A DNA stretch of 18,880 bases, taken from the NCBI GenBank assembly GCA_946479185.1, contig CAMLFF010000026.1, forward strand, positions 1 to 18,880, read 5' to 3'. The notes below the pieces were generated by a model, which was not told the DNA's origin, did no database searches, and saw only the letters and a list, made by a program, of their open reading frames with translations. The DNA is from an uncultured Sphingobium sp. (GTDB lineage: Bacteria > Pseudomonadota > Alphaproteobacteria > Sphingomonadales > Sphingomonadaceae). A program made the translations under genes and the position numbers. Every line of letters begins with the position of its first letter. The stretch's first letter is position 1. Positions 9,245-17,624 of the stretch are shown one piece after another.

Positions 9245-10474
9245 ATGACCCAGTATAAGTCCGACCTGCTGAACCTGCTCGATGAGCGTGGCTATATCCA
9301 CCAGATCACGGACGCAAGCGCGCTTGACGCACTTGCGACGCAGCAGGTTGTGCCGGGTTATATCGGCTTTGATCCGACGGCGCCTTCGCTACATGTGGGC
9401 CATCTCGTCTCGATCATGATGCTGCGCCGCCTGCAAAAGGCCGGGCACAAGCCAATCGTGCTGATGGGCGGCGGCACTGGCAAGATTGGCGACCCGAGCT
9501 TCAAGGATGAAGCGCGCAAGCTGCTGACGACCGATCTGATCGCGGAAAATGTCGCCTCCATCAAACGCGTGTTCGAGCGGTTCCTGACCTTCGGCGATGG
9601 CCCGACCGACGCCATCATGGTCGACAATGCCGACTGGCTGGACAAGCTGGAATATATCCCCTTCCTGCGCGATATCGGCCAGCATTTCTCGATCAATCGC
9701 ATGTTGAGCTTTGACTCGGTGAAGCTGCGGCTGGACCGCGAGCAATCGCTCAGCTTCCTCGAATTCAATTACATGATCTTGCAAGCCTATGACTTTCTTG
9801 AGCTTTCCCGTCAGGCGAGCTGCCGCTTGCAGATGGGCGGATCAGATCAGTGGGGCAATATCGTGAATGGCGTAGAGCTGGCGCGCCGGGTCGATGGCAA
9901 TCAGGTGTTCGGCCTGACAACGCCTTTGCTGACCAATGCAGACGGCACCAAGATGGGCAAGACCGTGGGTGGCGCGGTGTGGCTGAATGAAGATCAGCTC
10001 TCCCACTTCGACTACTGGCAATTCTGGCGCAACACGGCGGATGCCGACGTATCCAATCGCCTGCGGCTGTTCACGGATCTGCCGATGGACGAAGTGCGGC
10101 GGCTCGAAGCGCTGGAAGGCGCGGAGATCAACGAGGCCAAGAAAATTCTGGCGAATGAAGCGACGGCGCTTTGCCGGGGGCTGCACGCTGCGCAGGCTGC
10201 GGCGGAGACGGCACGACTGACGTTTGAGCAGGGTTCTGCCGCGAGCGCGGATTTGCCAACGGTGCAAGTCGGCGGTGACACGATTTCACTCGTCGCTGCG
10301 CTCACACAGGCGGGGCTTGCCGCCTCCAATGGCGAGGCGCGTCGCAAGATCGCCGAGGGCGCGGTACGTATCGATGATGAGCCGATCCGCGATGCCGCTT
10401 ATGAGGTTGCGATGACCGAAACGCCGGTGAAGCTGAGCCTCGGCAAGAAGCGGCACGCGCTGCTTATCCGTTGA
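9245..10474 (+). CDS. tyrS: Tyrosyl-tRNA synthetase
   Basis: TyrRS charges tRNA-Tyr with tyrosine at the expense of ATP in the cytosol. The product has 409 residues, the normal length. The Rossmann catalytic domain carries the class I HIGH signature as HVGH (50-53), preceded by the tyrosine-pocket strand [25 protein letters not shown] is diagnostic for tyrosine recognition. The KMSKS loop reads KMGKT (236-240), as in other bacterial TyrRS, which have KFGKT or similar. An S4 RNA-binding domain closes the protein (about 345-409; [20 protein letters not shown], then [10 protein letters not shown]). AAGAGA a few nucleotides before ATG 9245 serves as ribosome site. I see no T-box leader or attenuator in the short upstream gap, nor a clear terminator downstream before the PilZ promoter. 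Confidence 0.97.
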   Translation: MTQYKSDLLNLLDERGYIHQITDASALDALATQQVVPGYIGFDPTAPSLHVGHLVSIMMLRRLQKAGHKPIVLMGGGTGKIGDPSFKDEARKLLTTDLIAENVASIKRVFERFLTFGDGPTDAIMVDNADWLDKLEYIPFLRDIGQHFSINRMLSFDSVKLRLDREQSLSFLEFNYMILQAYDFLELSRQASCRLQMGGSDQWGNIVNGVELARRVDGNQVFGLTTPLLTNADGTKMGKTVGGAVWLNEDQLSHFDYWQFWRNTADADVSNRLRLFTDLPMDEVRRLEALEGAEINEAKKILANEATALCRGLHAAQAAAETARLTFEQGSAASADLPTVQVGGDTISLVAALTQAGLAASNGEARRKIAEGAVRIDDEPIRDAAYEVAMTETPVKLSLGKKRHALLIR

Positions 10475-10508
10475 GGGAACAACCTTTCCGGCCTGTTTAC
10501 GTGCTCCG

Positions 10509-10537
10509 TTGACCGGACATTAACCAGTATCTGTAAT
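10509..10537 (+). promoter_or_regulatory. Sigma70-type promoter for the PilZ pair
   Basis: TTGACC (10509-10514) and TGTAAT (10532-10537) are separated by exactly 17 bp; each matches the consensus hexamer in five of six positions. Transcription would begin near 10544, giving a leader of about 24 nt with GGGAG (10555-10559) before ATG 10568. The position right upstream of a gene supports the call. Confidence 0.65.
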
Positions 10538-10567
10538 GTTGTGCTCCTAAAAACGGGAGCGCACCGC

Positions 10568-10900
10568 ATGGCCTTGGCCTTTTCCTCGGATGATTTTCGG
10601 CGCACCGAGCGCGATGATGTTGAATATCAGGTGCAGATCTGGGGCGCGACGCTGCCACCCTCCTCTGCGCTGATTACCAATATATCGCCCAGTGGCTGCA
10701 TGTTGCGGTGCGACCAAATGGTCTCGATTGGCGAGAGCTTGTCGCTCGATGTGCCATGCATCGGCACGTTGCGCGGCATGGTAATCTGGAGTGCGGGCGC
10801 GCGCATCGGTGTCGAGTTCGATCCGGCGATGCCCCATGCAGCCTATGAGCAGGCGCTTGCACAGATGAAGGCTCCTTCCACTAATCACCTGTTGCGCTGA
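10568..10900 (+). CDS. PilZ domain protein (first of a tandem pair)
   Basis: This is a 110-residue single-domain PilZ protein, a likely receptor for the second messenger cyclic di-GMP. The binding signature is present: RxxxR at R11-R15 (RRTER) and the second motif as NISPSG (38-43), with Asn in place of the commoner Asp at the first position. The rest fits the six-stranded barrel (GTLRGMVIWSAGARIGVEF). No signal peptide, membrane segment or attached output domain is present, so it should work by binding a partner, for example in motility or polysaccharide export (inference). ATG 10568 is supported by GGGAG 8 nt upstream; GTG 10541 is in frame but lies at the predicted transcription start. The next PilZ gene begins 2 nt after its stop. 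Confidence 0.88.
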   Translation: MALAFSSDDFRRTERDDVEYQVQIWGATLPPSSALITNISPSGCMLRCDQMVSIGESLSLDVPCIGTLRGMVIWSAGARIGVEFDPAMPHAAYEQALAQMKAPSTNHLLR

Positions 10901-10902
10901 GC

Positions 10903-11253
10903 GTGGCTGACCTTGGCTGGCACAAGGCCGGCGAACCGGCGCGGGAATTCCGGCGGACGGTCAATCGCGATCGGCTTACCTATCGGGCGCAGGTGTTTCG
11001 ACCCGGCGGGATCGAGGTGGGCGTCAGCCTGATCGACCTCTCCTGCAAAGGGTTTCAGGCGAGTTGCGGGAGTGCCCGCTTTGCGCGTGGGGAATCGATT
11101 CAGATTGCTCTGCCGCTGGTGGGGACGGTGAATTGCCGGATCATGTGGAGCTTGCCGGGCTGCTTCGGGGCGCAGTTCATGATCCCCATCGATGCGCGGG
11201 GGTATCTGGATATGATTGCGGTGATGCAGGGTGGTGAGGGTGCGATCCCGTAA
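10903..11253 (+). CDS. PilZ domain protein (second of a tandem pair)
   Basis: The 116-residue product is a second stand-alone PilZ protein. Its cyclic di-GMP signature is complete: RxxxR at R18-R22 (RTVNR within RRTVNRDR) and DLSCKG (45-50, DxSxxG). The barrel core is visible in VGTVNCRIMWSLPGCFGAQF. It carries a 16-residue hydrophilic N-terminal extension relative to its neighbour. The start is GTG 10903, 2 nt after the stop of the first PilZ gene and without an obvious ribosome site of its own, so translation is probably coupled. The pair aligns over the whole domain but is clearly divergent, so duplication is old. Its stop is 1 nt before a large hairpin that may end transcription. Confidence 0.87.
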   Translation: MADLGWHKAGEPAREFRRTVNRDRLTYRAQVFRPGGIEVGVSLIDLSCKGFQASCGSARFARGESIQIALPLVGTVNCRIMWSLPGCFGAQFMIPIDARGYLDMIAVMQGGEGAIP

Positions 11254-11254
11254 G

Positions 11255-11368
11255 CCCCTCCTCTTCAGAGGAGGGGTTGGGGTGGTGTTGGGACATGTGT
11301 GTCGGCGGACAAGCGAGCGATGCTGGCGCATCGCCACCACCCCCGGCCCCTCCTCTGAAGAGGAGGGG
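11255..11368. repeat. REPIN-like pair of inverted GC-rich hairpins
   Basis: Two hairpins face each other. The first is CCCCTCCTC (11255-11263), loop TTCA, GAGGAGGGG (11268-11276). The second is CCCCTCCTC (11347-11355), loop TGAA, GAGGAGGGG (11360-11368). The second is the exact reverse complement of the first over 22 nt, and the homology extends inward (TTGGGGTGGTG at 11277-11287 against CACCACCCCC at 11335-11344, imperfectly). About 46 bp of unrelated sequence lies between. This is the architecture of a REP doublet (REPIN); closely similar GC-rich hairpins are widespread between genes in sphingomonads. It sits between convergent pilZ and recG and could terminate both transcripts. Confidence 0.8.
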
Positions 11369-11390
11369 AGAATGTCCTTCCGCGGCAAGG

Positions 11391-13457
11391 TCAGCCGCTG
11401 GCCAATAGGCTGATCGCGGCATCTCGCTCGAACAAATAGAGGCACAGGCGCGCGGCCTGCCCTCGCTCGGATGACAGGCCACCATCGCGGTCCATCAGCA
11501 ACCGCGCATCATCATGCGCGGCGCTGAGCAGGCTCTGGATTTGCTCGGGATCGGCGAGGCGGAAGCGCTGTTCGCCCGACTGGCGCGTGCCGAGCAGTTC
11601 GCCAGCGCCGCGCAGGCGCAAATCCTCCTCGGCGATGCGGAAGCCATCATTGCTCTCGCGCATCAGGGCGAGGCGCGCGCGGGCAGTTTCGGAGAGGTTG
11701 GAGCCGTGGAGCAGCATGCAAAAGCTGCGCTGATCACCCCGCCCGACCCGGCCGCGCAACTGGTGGAGCTGCGCGAGGCCGAAGCGCTCGGCGCCTTCGA
11801 TGATCATCAAGGTGGCGTTAGGCACATCGACGCCAACCTCGATCACGGTGGTGGCGACCAGCAGCTTGAGCTTGCCGGAGGCGAAGGCCTCCATCACGGC
11901 GTCTTTTTCCGGCCCCGGCATCTGGCCGTGGACGACGCCGACCATATCCTCGCCAAAGCGCGCCTTGAGGATGACGCCGCGCGCTTCTGCTGCGGCCTCG
12001 TCCCCCTCCTCGCTCTGCTCGACCAGCGGGCAGACCCAATAGGCCTGTCGCCCCGCCTCGACATGGCGACCGAGCGCGGCGATGATCTCTTCCAGCCGAT
12101 CATCGGAGAGGACGCGGGTATCGATGCTCTGGCGGCCCGGCGGCATCTCATCAAGGCGCGAGACATCCATATCGCCATATTGGGTGAGCGTGAGCGTGCG
12201 CGGGATGGGCGTGGCGGTCATCACCAGCAGATGCGGGGTTTTCTCCGCCTTGCTCATCAGCATGAGGCGCTGGTGGACGCCGAAGCGGTGCTGCTCATCA
12301 ATGATGGCCAGCGCCAGATTGCGATAAGTCACCTTATCCTGAAAGATGGCGTGGGTGCCGACGAGGATGTGGATGCTGCCATCGGCGAGGCCCATCAACG
12401 TGGCCTCGCGCACCTTGCCCTTGTCGCGCCCGGTGAGCAGCGCGACATTAACCGGAAGACCAGAGAGCAGCGAGCGCAGGCTGGCATAATGCTGGCGGGC
12501 GAGAATTTCCGTCGGCGCGAGGAAAGCGCCCTGCCCGCCTGCCTCGACCACATTGAGCAGCGCCATGACCGCCACAAGCGTTTTGCCCGAGCCGACATCG
12601 CCTTGCAGCAGGCGGAGCATCGGCACGCTTTGCGCCATGTCTCCAGCGATTTCGCCCGATGCGCGCTGCTGGGCGCCGGTGGGCGTGAATGGCAGCTTGA
12701 GCGCATCGCGCAGACGGCCATCGCCCTCGATGGGGGTGCCGCGCCGACGCCGGTTGGAGGCGCGCAGCAGCATGAGCGCGAGCTGGCTGGCGAAGACCTC
12801 GTCATAAGCGAGGCGCTCGCGCGCCGCCTTTTCGCCGGGCTTTTGATGCACGACTTGCAGCGCATCGTGCCAGGCTGGCCAGCCTTTGCTTTGCTTCAGG
12901 CCCGGCTCGATCCATTCGGGGAGCTCCGGCGCGCGGGCGACGGCTTGCGCGATGAGATCACGCAGGCGGCCATTGGTGATGCCTTCCGAGAGGCCATAGA
13001 CCGGCTCGCAATCAGGGATGGCGCCTGCTTCATCCAGCGGCACGACATGGTCGGGGTGGACGATCTGCAACTCATCGCCGAAGCGATCCAGCCGCCCAGA
13101 GACGAAGCGCGGTTCATCGATGGGGAAGAGCTTGCGGGGCCAGCCACTATTCTTGCCAAAATAGACGATGCTGATCGGATCGCCTGCCTCATCTACCGCA
13201 CGGATGCGGAACGGCGCGCGGTTGGAGCCGGAGGCGCGATATTCCTGCGCGGTGAGGACGAGCCCCACCATGCGCCCCGATTCGGCCTCGGCGAGGCGGC
13301 GCACGCGCTGCCGCTCGATCCAGCTGACCGGCAGATGAAAGGCCAGATCCACGGCGCGCAGCAACCCCAGGCGCTCCAGCGGCTTGGCCAGCGCAGCACC
13401 AACGCCCTTGAGCGCAATGTTCTCCGTGAACAGCGGATTGAGAATGTCGGGCCGCAT
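11391..13457 (-). CDS. recG: ATP-dependent DNA helicase RecG
   Basis: RecG is a superfamily-2 translocase that regresses stalled replication forks and migrates Holliday junctions. From ATG 13457 (MRPDILNPLF) it has 688 residues, the expected length; the open frame continues upstream but those codons do not resemble the family. An N-terminal wedge/OB-fold domain comes first. The helicase motifs follow: Walker A GDVGSGKT (286-293), motif II DEQHRFGV (D387, E388, Q389, H390), TATPIPRT, and QLRGRVGRG. The RecG/Mfd-type translocation motif LRGAGELLGTRQSG is near the C-terminus. AGGG about 10 nt upstream of the start supports the choice. It is divergent from sdhE and mfd and convergent with the PilZ pair. 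Confidence 0.96.
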   Translation of the reverse strand: MRPDILNPLFTENIALKGVGAALAKPLERLGLLRAVDLAFHLPVSWIERQRVRRLAEAESGRMVGLVLTAQEYRASGSNRAPFRIRAVDEAGDPISIVYFGKNSGWPRKLFPIDEPRFVSGRLDRFGDELQIVHPDHVVPLDEAGAIPDCEPVYGLSEGITNGRLRDLIAQAVARAPELPEWIEPGLKQSKGWPAWHDALQVVHQKPGEKAARERLAYDEVFASQLALMLLRASNRRRRGTPIEGDGRLRDALKLPFTPTGAQQRASGEIAGDMAQSVPMLRLLQGDVGSGKTLVAVMALLNVVEAGGQGAFLAPTEILARQHYASLRSLLSGLPVNVALLTGRDKGKVREATLMGLADGSIHILVGTHAIFQDKVTYRNLALAIIDEQHRFGVHQRLMLMSKAEKTPHLLVMTATPIPRTLTLTQYGDMDVSRLDEMPPGRQSIDTRVLSDDRLEEIIAALGRHVEAGRQAYWVCPLVEQSEEGDEAAAEARGVILKARFGEDMVGVVHGQMPGPEKDAVMEAFASGKLKLLVATTVIEVGVDVPNATLMIIEGAERFGLAQLHQLRGRVGRGDQRSFCMLLHGSNLSETARARLALMRESNDGFRIAEEDLRLRGAGELLGTRQSGEQRFRLADPEQIQSLLSAAHDDARLLMDRDGGLSSERGQAARLCLYLFERDAAISLLASG

Positions 13458-13473
13458 CGCTATCTGCCCTAGA

Positions 13474-13517
13474 GTGATTTTGCGCGAGATGGAATCATCT
13501 GGCGGCTGCGAAATCAC
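13474..13517. promoter_or_regulatory. Nested inverted repeat in the recG / sdhE divergent gap
   Basis: GTGATTTTGC (13474-13483) pairs with GCGAAATCAC (13508-13517) over 10 bp with one T-G wobble. Inside it, AGATG (13487-13491) pairs with CATCT (13496-13500) around a 4-nt loop. The whole lies in the 97-bp gap that must contain both divergent promoters, so an operator for a dimeric regulator or a cruciform is plausible. No LexA-type box is evident. Function is inferred from position only. Confidence 0.4.
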
Positions 13518-13554
13518 GGTGAAAAAGAAATTGCGCACTGGCGGGACGGAAAAG

Positions 13555-13824
13555 ATGATGATCGACAAGAGCGTCCTGCGCCGAATCCAATATCGCGCCT
13601 GGCATCGCGGCACCAAAGAAGCGGATCTTTTGATCGGTGGGTTTTTCGACAAGCATTCCAGCACATGGACGCAGGAACAGGCTGATTTGTTCGAGACTTT
13701 GCTGGATGAGCAGGATGTCGACATTCTCTCCTGGGCCATCGGCACGGCGCCCTGCCCTGCCAAATATGAGGGGATGTTGATGCAGGCGATGCGCGCGCTG
13801 GATTATATCCCTATCGCCCGTTGA
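13555..13824 (+). CDS. sdhE: FAD assembly factor SdhE (succinate dehydrogenase maturation)
   Basis: SdhE promotes covalent attachment of FAD to the SdhA subunit of succinate dehydrogenase. The product has 89 residues, typical for this small helical family (formerly DUF339). The diagnostic RGxxE motif is present as R18-G19-T20-K21-E22 in YRAWHRGTKEADLLIGGFF. It is followed by the usual LLDEQDVDILSWAIG helix pair and a C-terminal acidic/aromatic segment. ATG 13555 and ATG 13558 are adjacent; GGGACGGA just upstream serves either, and I list the first. It is divergent from recG and 55 bp upstream of mfd, an arrangement also familiar from other alphaproteobacteria. Co-transcription with mfd is likely because I see no terminator between them. 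Confidence 0.92.
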   Translation: MMIDKSVLRRIQYRAWHRGTKEADLLIGGFFDKHSSTWTQEQADLFETLLDEQDVDILSWAIGTAPCPAKYEGMLMQAMRALDYIPIAR

Positions 13825-13879
13825 GCGGTGTCTCAGTCCGTTTTTCCATCCTGACCCGCCCGGAAGCCAGCATCCGCCT

Positions 13880-16800
13880 ATGACCGATCTCTCTCGCATT
13901 CTTTCTGCCAAGACCCCACTGACGCTATCGGGCGTGCCATCAGGCTTTTTGCCCGTGTTGCTTGCTGATCTGGCGCGGGCAGCCAAGGGGCGCGTTTGCT
14001 TCGTCGCGCCCGATGCGCAGATGGCCGATGCGATTGCGCAGACGGTGCATTATTTCGCGCCCGAGCTGGCGCTGGTGCAAATCCCGGCATGGGATTGCCT
14101 GCCTTATGACCGTGCATCGCCATCCTTGCGGGCAGCGTCGGAGCGGCTGGCGGGGCTGCACGCCTTGCAAGCCGAGCCCAAGGGTCCGCAGCTCATTCTG
14201 ACCACGATCAATGCAGTGACGCAGCGCACGCTCACGCCCTTTCGCGTTCGCCAGATGGTCGCGCGGCTGGCGCCGGGCGAGCGCATCGCCATAGACCGGC
14301 TGATCGCGCTGCTGCAGGCCAATGGCTATGTGCGCACCGATACTGTGCATGATGCCGGCGAATATGCAGTGCGCGGCGGCATCGTCGATCTTTATGCCTC
14401 GGGTGATGCGGGGCCGCTGCGGCTCGACTTTTTCGGCGATGAAATCGAGACGTTGCGCCAGTTTGACCCGGCCACCCAGCGCACCAGTGGCTCTGTGGAC
14501 AGCTTCATGCTGTTGCCCGCCTCCGAGGCGCTGCTGGACGAGGAAAGCATCAAGCGCTTCCGCAGCCGCTATCGCGAGCTGTTCGGCGCCACGGCCACGG
14601 GCGATCCGCTCTATCAGGCGGTGAGCGACGGGCGGCGGCTGGCGGGGATGGAGCATTGGCTGCCGCTGTTCGAGGAGCGGCTCGTGCCGCTGGCCGACCA
14701 TATGCCCGCCGATACGCTGTGGGTGCGCGATCATGGCGTGGCGGGCGCGGCAGACCAGCGCTTTGAGGCGATCCGCGATTATCACGCCAACCGGATACAG
14801 GCTGCAGCAGCCTCACCGGGCAGTTACAGGCCTTTGTCGCCCGAGCAGCTTTATCTGACGCAGGATGAATGGGCGAAGGCGGTGAACAGCCTGCCCGCGC
14901 ACATTACTTCGACCTTCCATGAGCCCGAGAGCGACGCTGTGCTCGACTTTGGCGTGGATAGCGCCCGCGATTTTGCGCCGGAGCGTGCCCAGAGCGCGAA
15001 CATTTACGAGGCTGTCTCCAAGCATCTGGAGCAGAGCCAGCGCAAGGGCCGCAAGCGGATCATCGCCAGCTACTCCGTGGGTGCGCGTGAGCGGCTTTCG
15101 GGCTTGCTCGCCGATCATGGCGTGAAGCGGTTGACGCTGGTGGAAAGCTGGCAGCAGGCGCAGGGGGAAGCCGCAAAGGGCAATATCGCACTGGCTGTGC
15201 TGCCGCTCGATCATGGCTTTACCGCGCCGGGGCTGGAAGTGCTCACCGAGCAGGACATGCTGGGCGACCGGCTCGTGCGCCGCACCAAGCGCCGCAAGAG
15301 CGCGGATGCCTTCCTTGCCGAGCTGGCGACGCTCTCGCCGGGCGATCTGGTGGTGCATGATGATCATGGCATCGGGCGCTACGAGGGGCTGACCTCCATT
15401 CCCGTGGGCCGGGCACCGCATGATTGCGTCGCGCTGAGCTATGCTGGCGGCGACAAGCTCTACGTTCCGGTCGAGAATCTGGATGTGCTCTCGCGCTACG
15501 GATCTGGCGAGGAAGGCGCTGCGCTGGACCGGCTCGGCGGCGAGGCATGGCAGCGCCGCAAGGCGAAGATGAAGGAGCGCATCCGCGAGATTGCTGGTGA
15601 ATTGCTCTCGACCGCGGCCCTGCGCGCCTTGCGTGAGGCAACACCATTCGAGCCGGATGCGGCTGGCTACCCGGCCTTTGTGGACCGCTTTCCCTATGAG
15701 GAAACGGAAGATCAAGACCGGGCGATCATGGATGTGCTGGACGATCTGGCCTCCGGCAAACCGATGGACCGGCTGGTCTGCGGCGATGTGGGCTTTGGCA
15801 AGACCGAGGTGGCGCTGCGGGCAGCGTTTGTGGCCGCGATGGGTGGCGCGCAGGTGGCGCTCATTTGCCCGACGACCTTGCTCGCGCGGCAGCATCACCT
15901 CAATTTCGAGGAGCGCTTCCGCGGCTTCCCGCTCAAGATCGGGCGCCTCTCCCGCCTTGTTGGAACCACCGAGACCAAGGCGGTCAAGGATGGGCTGGCC
16001 GATGGCACGCTCGATATCGTCATCGGCACCCATGCGCTGCTGACCAAGGGGCTGGACTTCAAGCGGCTGGGCCTTGTGATCGTGGACGAGGAGCAGCGCT
16101 TTGGCGTGGTGCATAAGGAGCGCCTCAAGCAGCTCAAGACCGATGTGCATGTGCTCACGCTGACGGCAACGCCGATCCCGCGCACGCTGCAGATGGCCAT
16201 GAGCGGCCTACGCGAGCTTTCCGTCATCCAGACGCCGCCGGTCGACCGGCTTGCGGTGCGCACCTATGTGATGCCATGGGACGATGTGGTGCTGCGCGAG
16301 GCGCTGCTGCGTGAGCATTATCGCGGCGGGCAGACCTATTTCGTGGTGCCGCGCATCTCGGACATGGCCGACATGGAGGATTTCATCCGCGAAAATGTGC
16401 CTGAGGTCCGCTCGATTTCGGCGCATGGCCAGATGAGCGCCAGTCAGGTGGAAGAGCGCATGTCCGCCTTCTACGAGCGAAAATATGATGTGCTGCTCTC
16501 GACGACCATCGTGGAATCCGGCCTCGATATCCCGAGCGCGAACACGATCATCATCCACCGGGCGGATCGATTTGGCTTGGCACAGCTCTATCAGCTGCGC
16601 GGGCGCGTGGGCCGATCCAAGACGCGCGCTTATGCCTATATGACGACGCCCGCCGACCGGATCACAACCGAGACGGCAGAAAAGCGGCTCAAGGTGCTGT
16701 CCGATCTCGATACGCTGGGCGCGGGCTTCCAGCTGGCCTCGCACGATCTGGATATTCGCGGCGCGGGCAATCTGGTGGGGGATGAGCAATCGGGCCACAT

Positions 16801-17350
16801 CAAGGAAGTGGGTTTCGAGCTGTACCAGTCCATGCTGGAAGAGGCGATCATGGAAGCCAAGGCCGGAGGCGCTGCCGCCGCGCCCATTGCCGACCGCTCA
16901 TCGCCGCAGATCAATGTCGAAGCCCCGATCCTCATTCCTGAAGAGTATGTGCCGGATCTCGATCTGCGCATGGGGCTGTATCGCCGCCTCAACGAGCTTG
17001 AGGACAAGGGCGGCGTTGAATCCTTTGCGGCGGAGATGATCGATCGGTTTGGCGCGCTGCCCGAGCCGACGCAGAATCTGCTCACGCTCATTGAGGTGAA
17101 GATGAACTGCCGCCGCGCTGGCATCGCCAAGATCGATGTGGGGCCGCGTGGGGCACTTGTGAGCTTCCGCAATGACAGCTGCCCCAATTTGCCGGGGTTG
17201 CTTGGCTATGTGCAGAAGCTGGGGCCAATCGCTAAGCTGCGACCCGACAGCAAGCTGGTCATCCAGCGCGTGTGGAGCGACCCCAAGGCGCGGCTGAACG
17301 GGGCGCTGAAGTTGAGCCAGGGATTGGCGAAGTCTATCGCGGGGGCTTAG
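13880..17350 (+). CDS. mfd: Transcription-repair coupling factor Mfd
   Basis: Mfd displaces RNA polymerase stalled at DNA lesions and recruits UvrA for nucleotide excision repair. The product has 1156 residues, full length. An N-terminal UvrB-homology module comes first (PAWDCLPYDRASPS, then GEYAVRGGIVDLY), with a degenerate nucleotide site. The RNA-polymerase interaction domain begins near residue 485 (LSPGDLVVHDDHGIGRYEG). The RecG-like translocase has Walker A GDVGFGKTE (635-643), motif II DEEQRFGV (736-743), TATPIPRT, QLRGRVGRSK and the translocation motif DIRGAGNLVG (958-967). A C-terminal regulatory domain follows (VPDLDLRMGLYRRLNEL). ATG 13880 gives the family-typical N-terminus (MTDLSRIL). 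A 6-bp stem (17338-17343 with 17365-17370) spans the stop but has no T-run. Confidence 0.97.
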   Translation: MTDLSRILSAKTPLTLSGVPSGFLPVLLADLARAAKGRVCFVAPDAQMADAIAQTVHYFAPELALVQIPAWDCLPYDRASPSLRAASERLAGLHALQAEPKGPQLILTTINAVTQRTLTPFRVRQMVARLAPGERIAIDRLIALLQANGYVRTDTVHDAGEYAVRGGIVDLYASGDAGPLRLDFFGDEIETLRQFDPATQRTSGSVDSFMLLPASEALLDEESIKRFRSRYRELFGATATGDPLYQAVSDGRRLAGMEHWLPLFEERLVPLADHMPADTLWVRDHGVAGAADQRFEAIRDYHANRIQAAAASPGSYRPLSPEQLYLTQDEWAKAVNSLPAHITSTFHEPESDAVLDFGVDSARDFAPERAQSANIYEAVSKHLEQSQRKGRKRIIASYSVGARERLSGLLADHGVKRLTLVESWQQAQGEAAKGNIALAVLPLDHGFTAPGLEVLTEQDMLGDRLVRRTKRRKSADAFLAELATLSPGDLVVHDDHGIGRYEGLTSIPVGRAPHDCVALSYAGGDKLYVPVENLDVLSRYGSGEEGAALDRLGGEAWQRRKAKMKERIREIAGELLSTAALRALREATPFEPDAAGYPAFVDRFPYEETEDQDRAIMDVLDDLASGKPMDRLVCGDVGFGKTEVALRAAFVAAMGGAQVALICPTTLLARQHHLNFEERFRGFPLKIGRLSRLVGTTETKAVKDGLADGTLDIVIGTHALLTKGLDFKRLGLVIVDEEQRFGVVHKERLKQLKTDVHVLTLTATPIPRTLQMAMSGLRELSVIQTPPVDRLAVRTYVMPWDDVVLREALLREHYRGGQTYFVVPRISDMADMEDFIRENVPEVRSISAHGQMSASQVEERMSAFYERKYDVLLSTTIVESGLDIPSANTIIIHRADRFGLAQLYQLRGRVGRSKTRAYAYMTTPADRITTETAEKRLKVLSDLDTLGAGFQLASHDLDIRGAGNLVGDEQSGHIKEVGFELYQSMLEEAIMEAKAGGAAAAPIADRSSPQINVEAPILIPEEYVPDLDLRMGLYRRLNELEDKGGVESFAAEMIDRFGALPEPTQNLLTLIEVKMNCRRAGIAKIDVGPRGALVSFRNDSCPNLPGLLGYVQKLGPIAKLRPDSKLVIQRVWSDPKARLNGALKLSQGLAKSIAGA

Positions 17351-17624
17351 GCGGTGGGGTGCATCCCGCGTCTGCAATGGATGGTTTGCGTTCTGAACCT
17401 GCCTGTCCGCACACGACAACATAACGGTCGTTCGATACTGGATTCGCACGCCTTGAAAGCTGCCCGTCATTCAGCTGGTGTGTCGAGTGGATAGACTAAT
17501 TCTAACACCCCGTATCGCCTGAAGGGCATCCCAAGATGGGCTAGTAGAAGCCGTCGAGCGAAATATACGACGCGTTGATACGTCTTGCTGGCCAGACCAC
17601 GCCCAACTCGTCAAAAAGTGGTTT
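17351..17624. other. Non-coding gap after mfd
   Basis: These 274 bp contain no convincing gene, tRNA or strong terminator. Short motifs ACGGTCGTTCGATA (17424-17437) and GCTGCCCGTCATTCAGC (17459-17475) resemble those recurring at 18160-18350 on the far side of the lipoprotein gene. Base composition falls as the lipoprotein gene is approached. Confidence 0.4.

Noticed and set aside
11514..13472. A 652-codon open frame on the plus strand, antisense to recG
   Set aside because: recG on the other strand has all its helicase motifs. The antisense product is low-complexity, rich in Ala, Asp, His and Leu, and matches no family; long antisense frames are expected opposite GC-rich codons.
14813..16150. 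A 445-codon open frame antisense to mfd
   Set aside because: It is the mirror of the Mfd coding frame, without a start context or recognisable domain.
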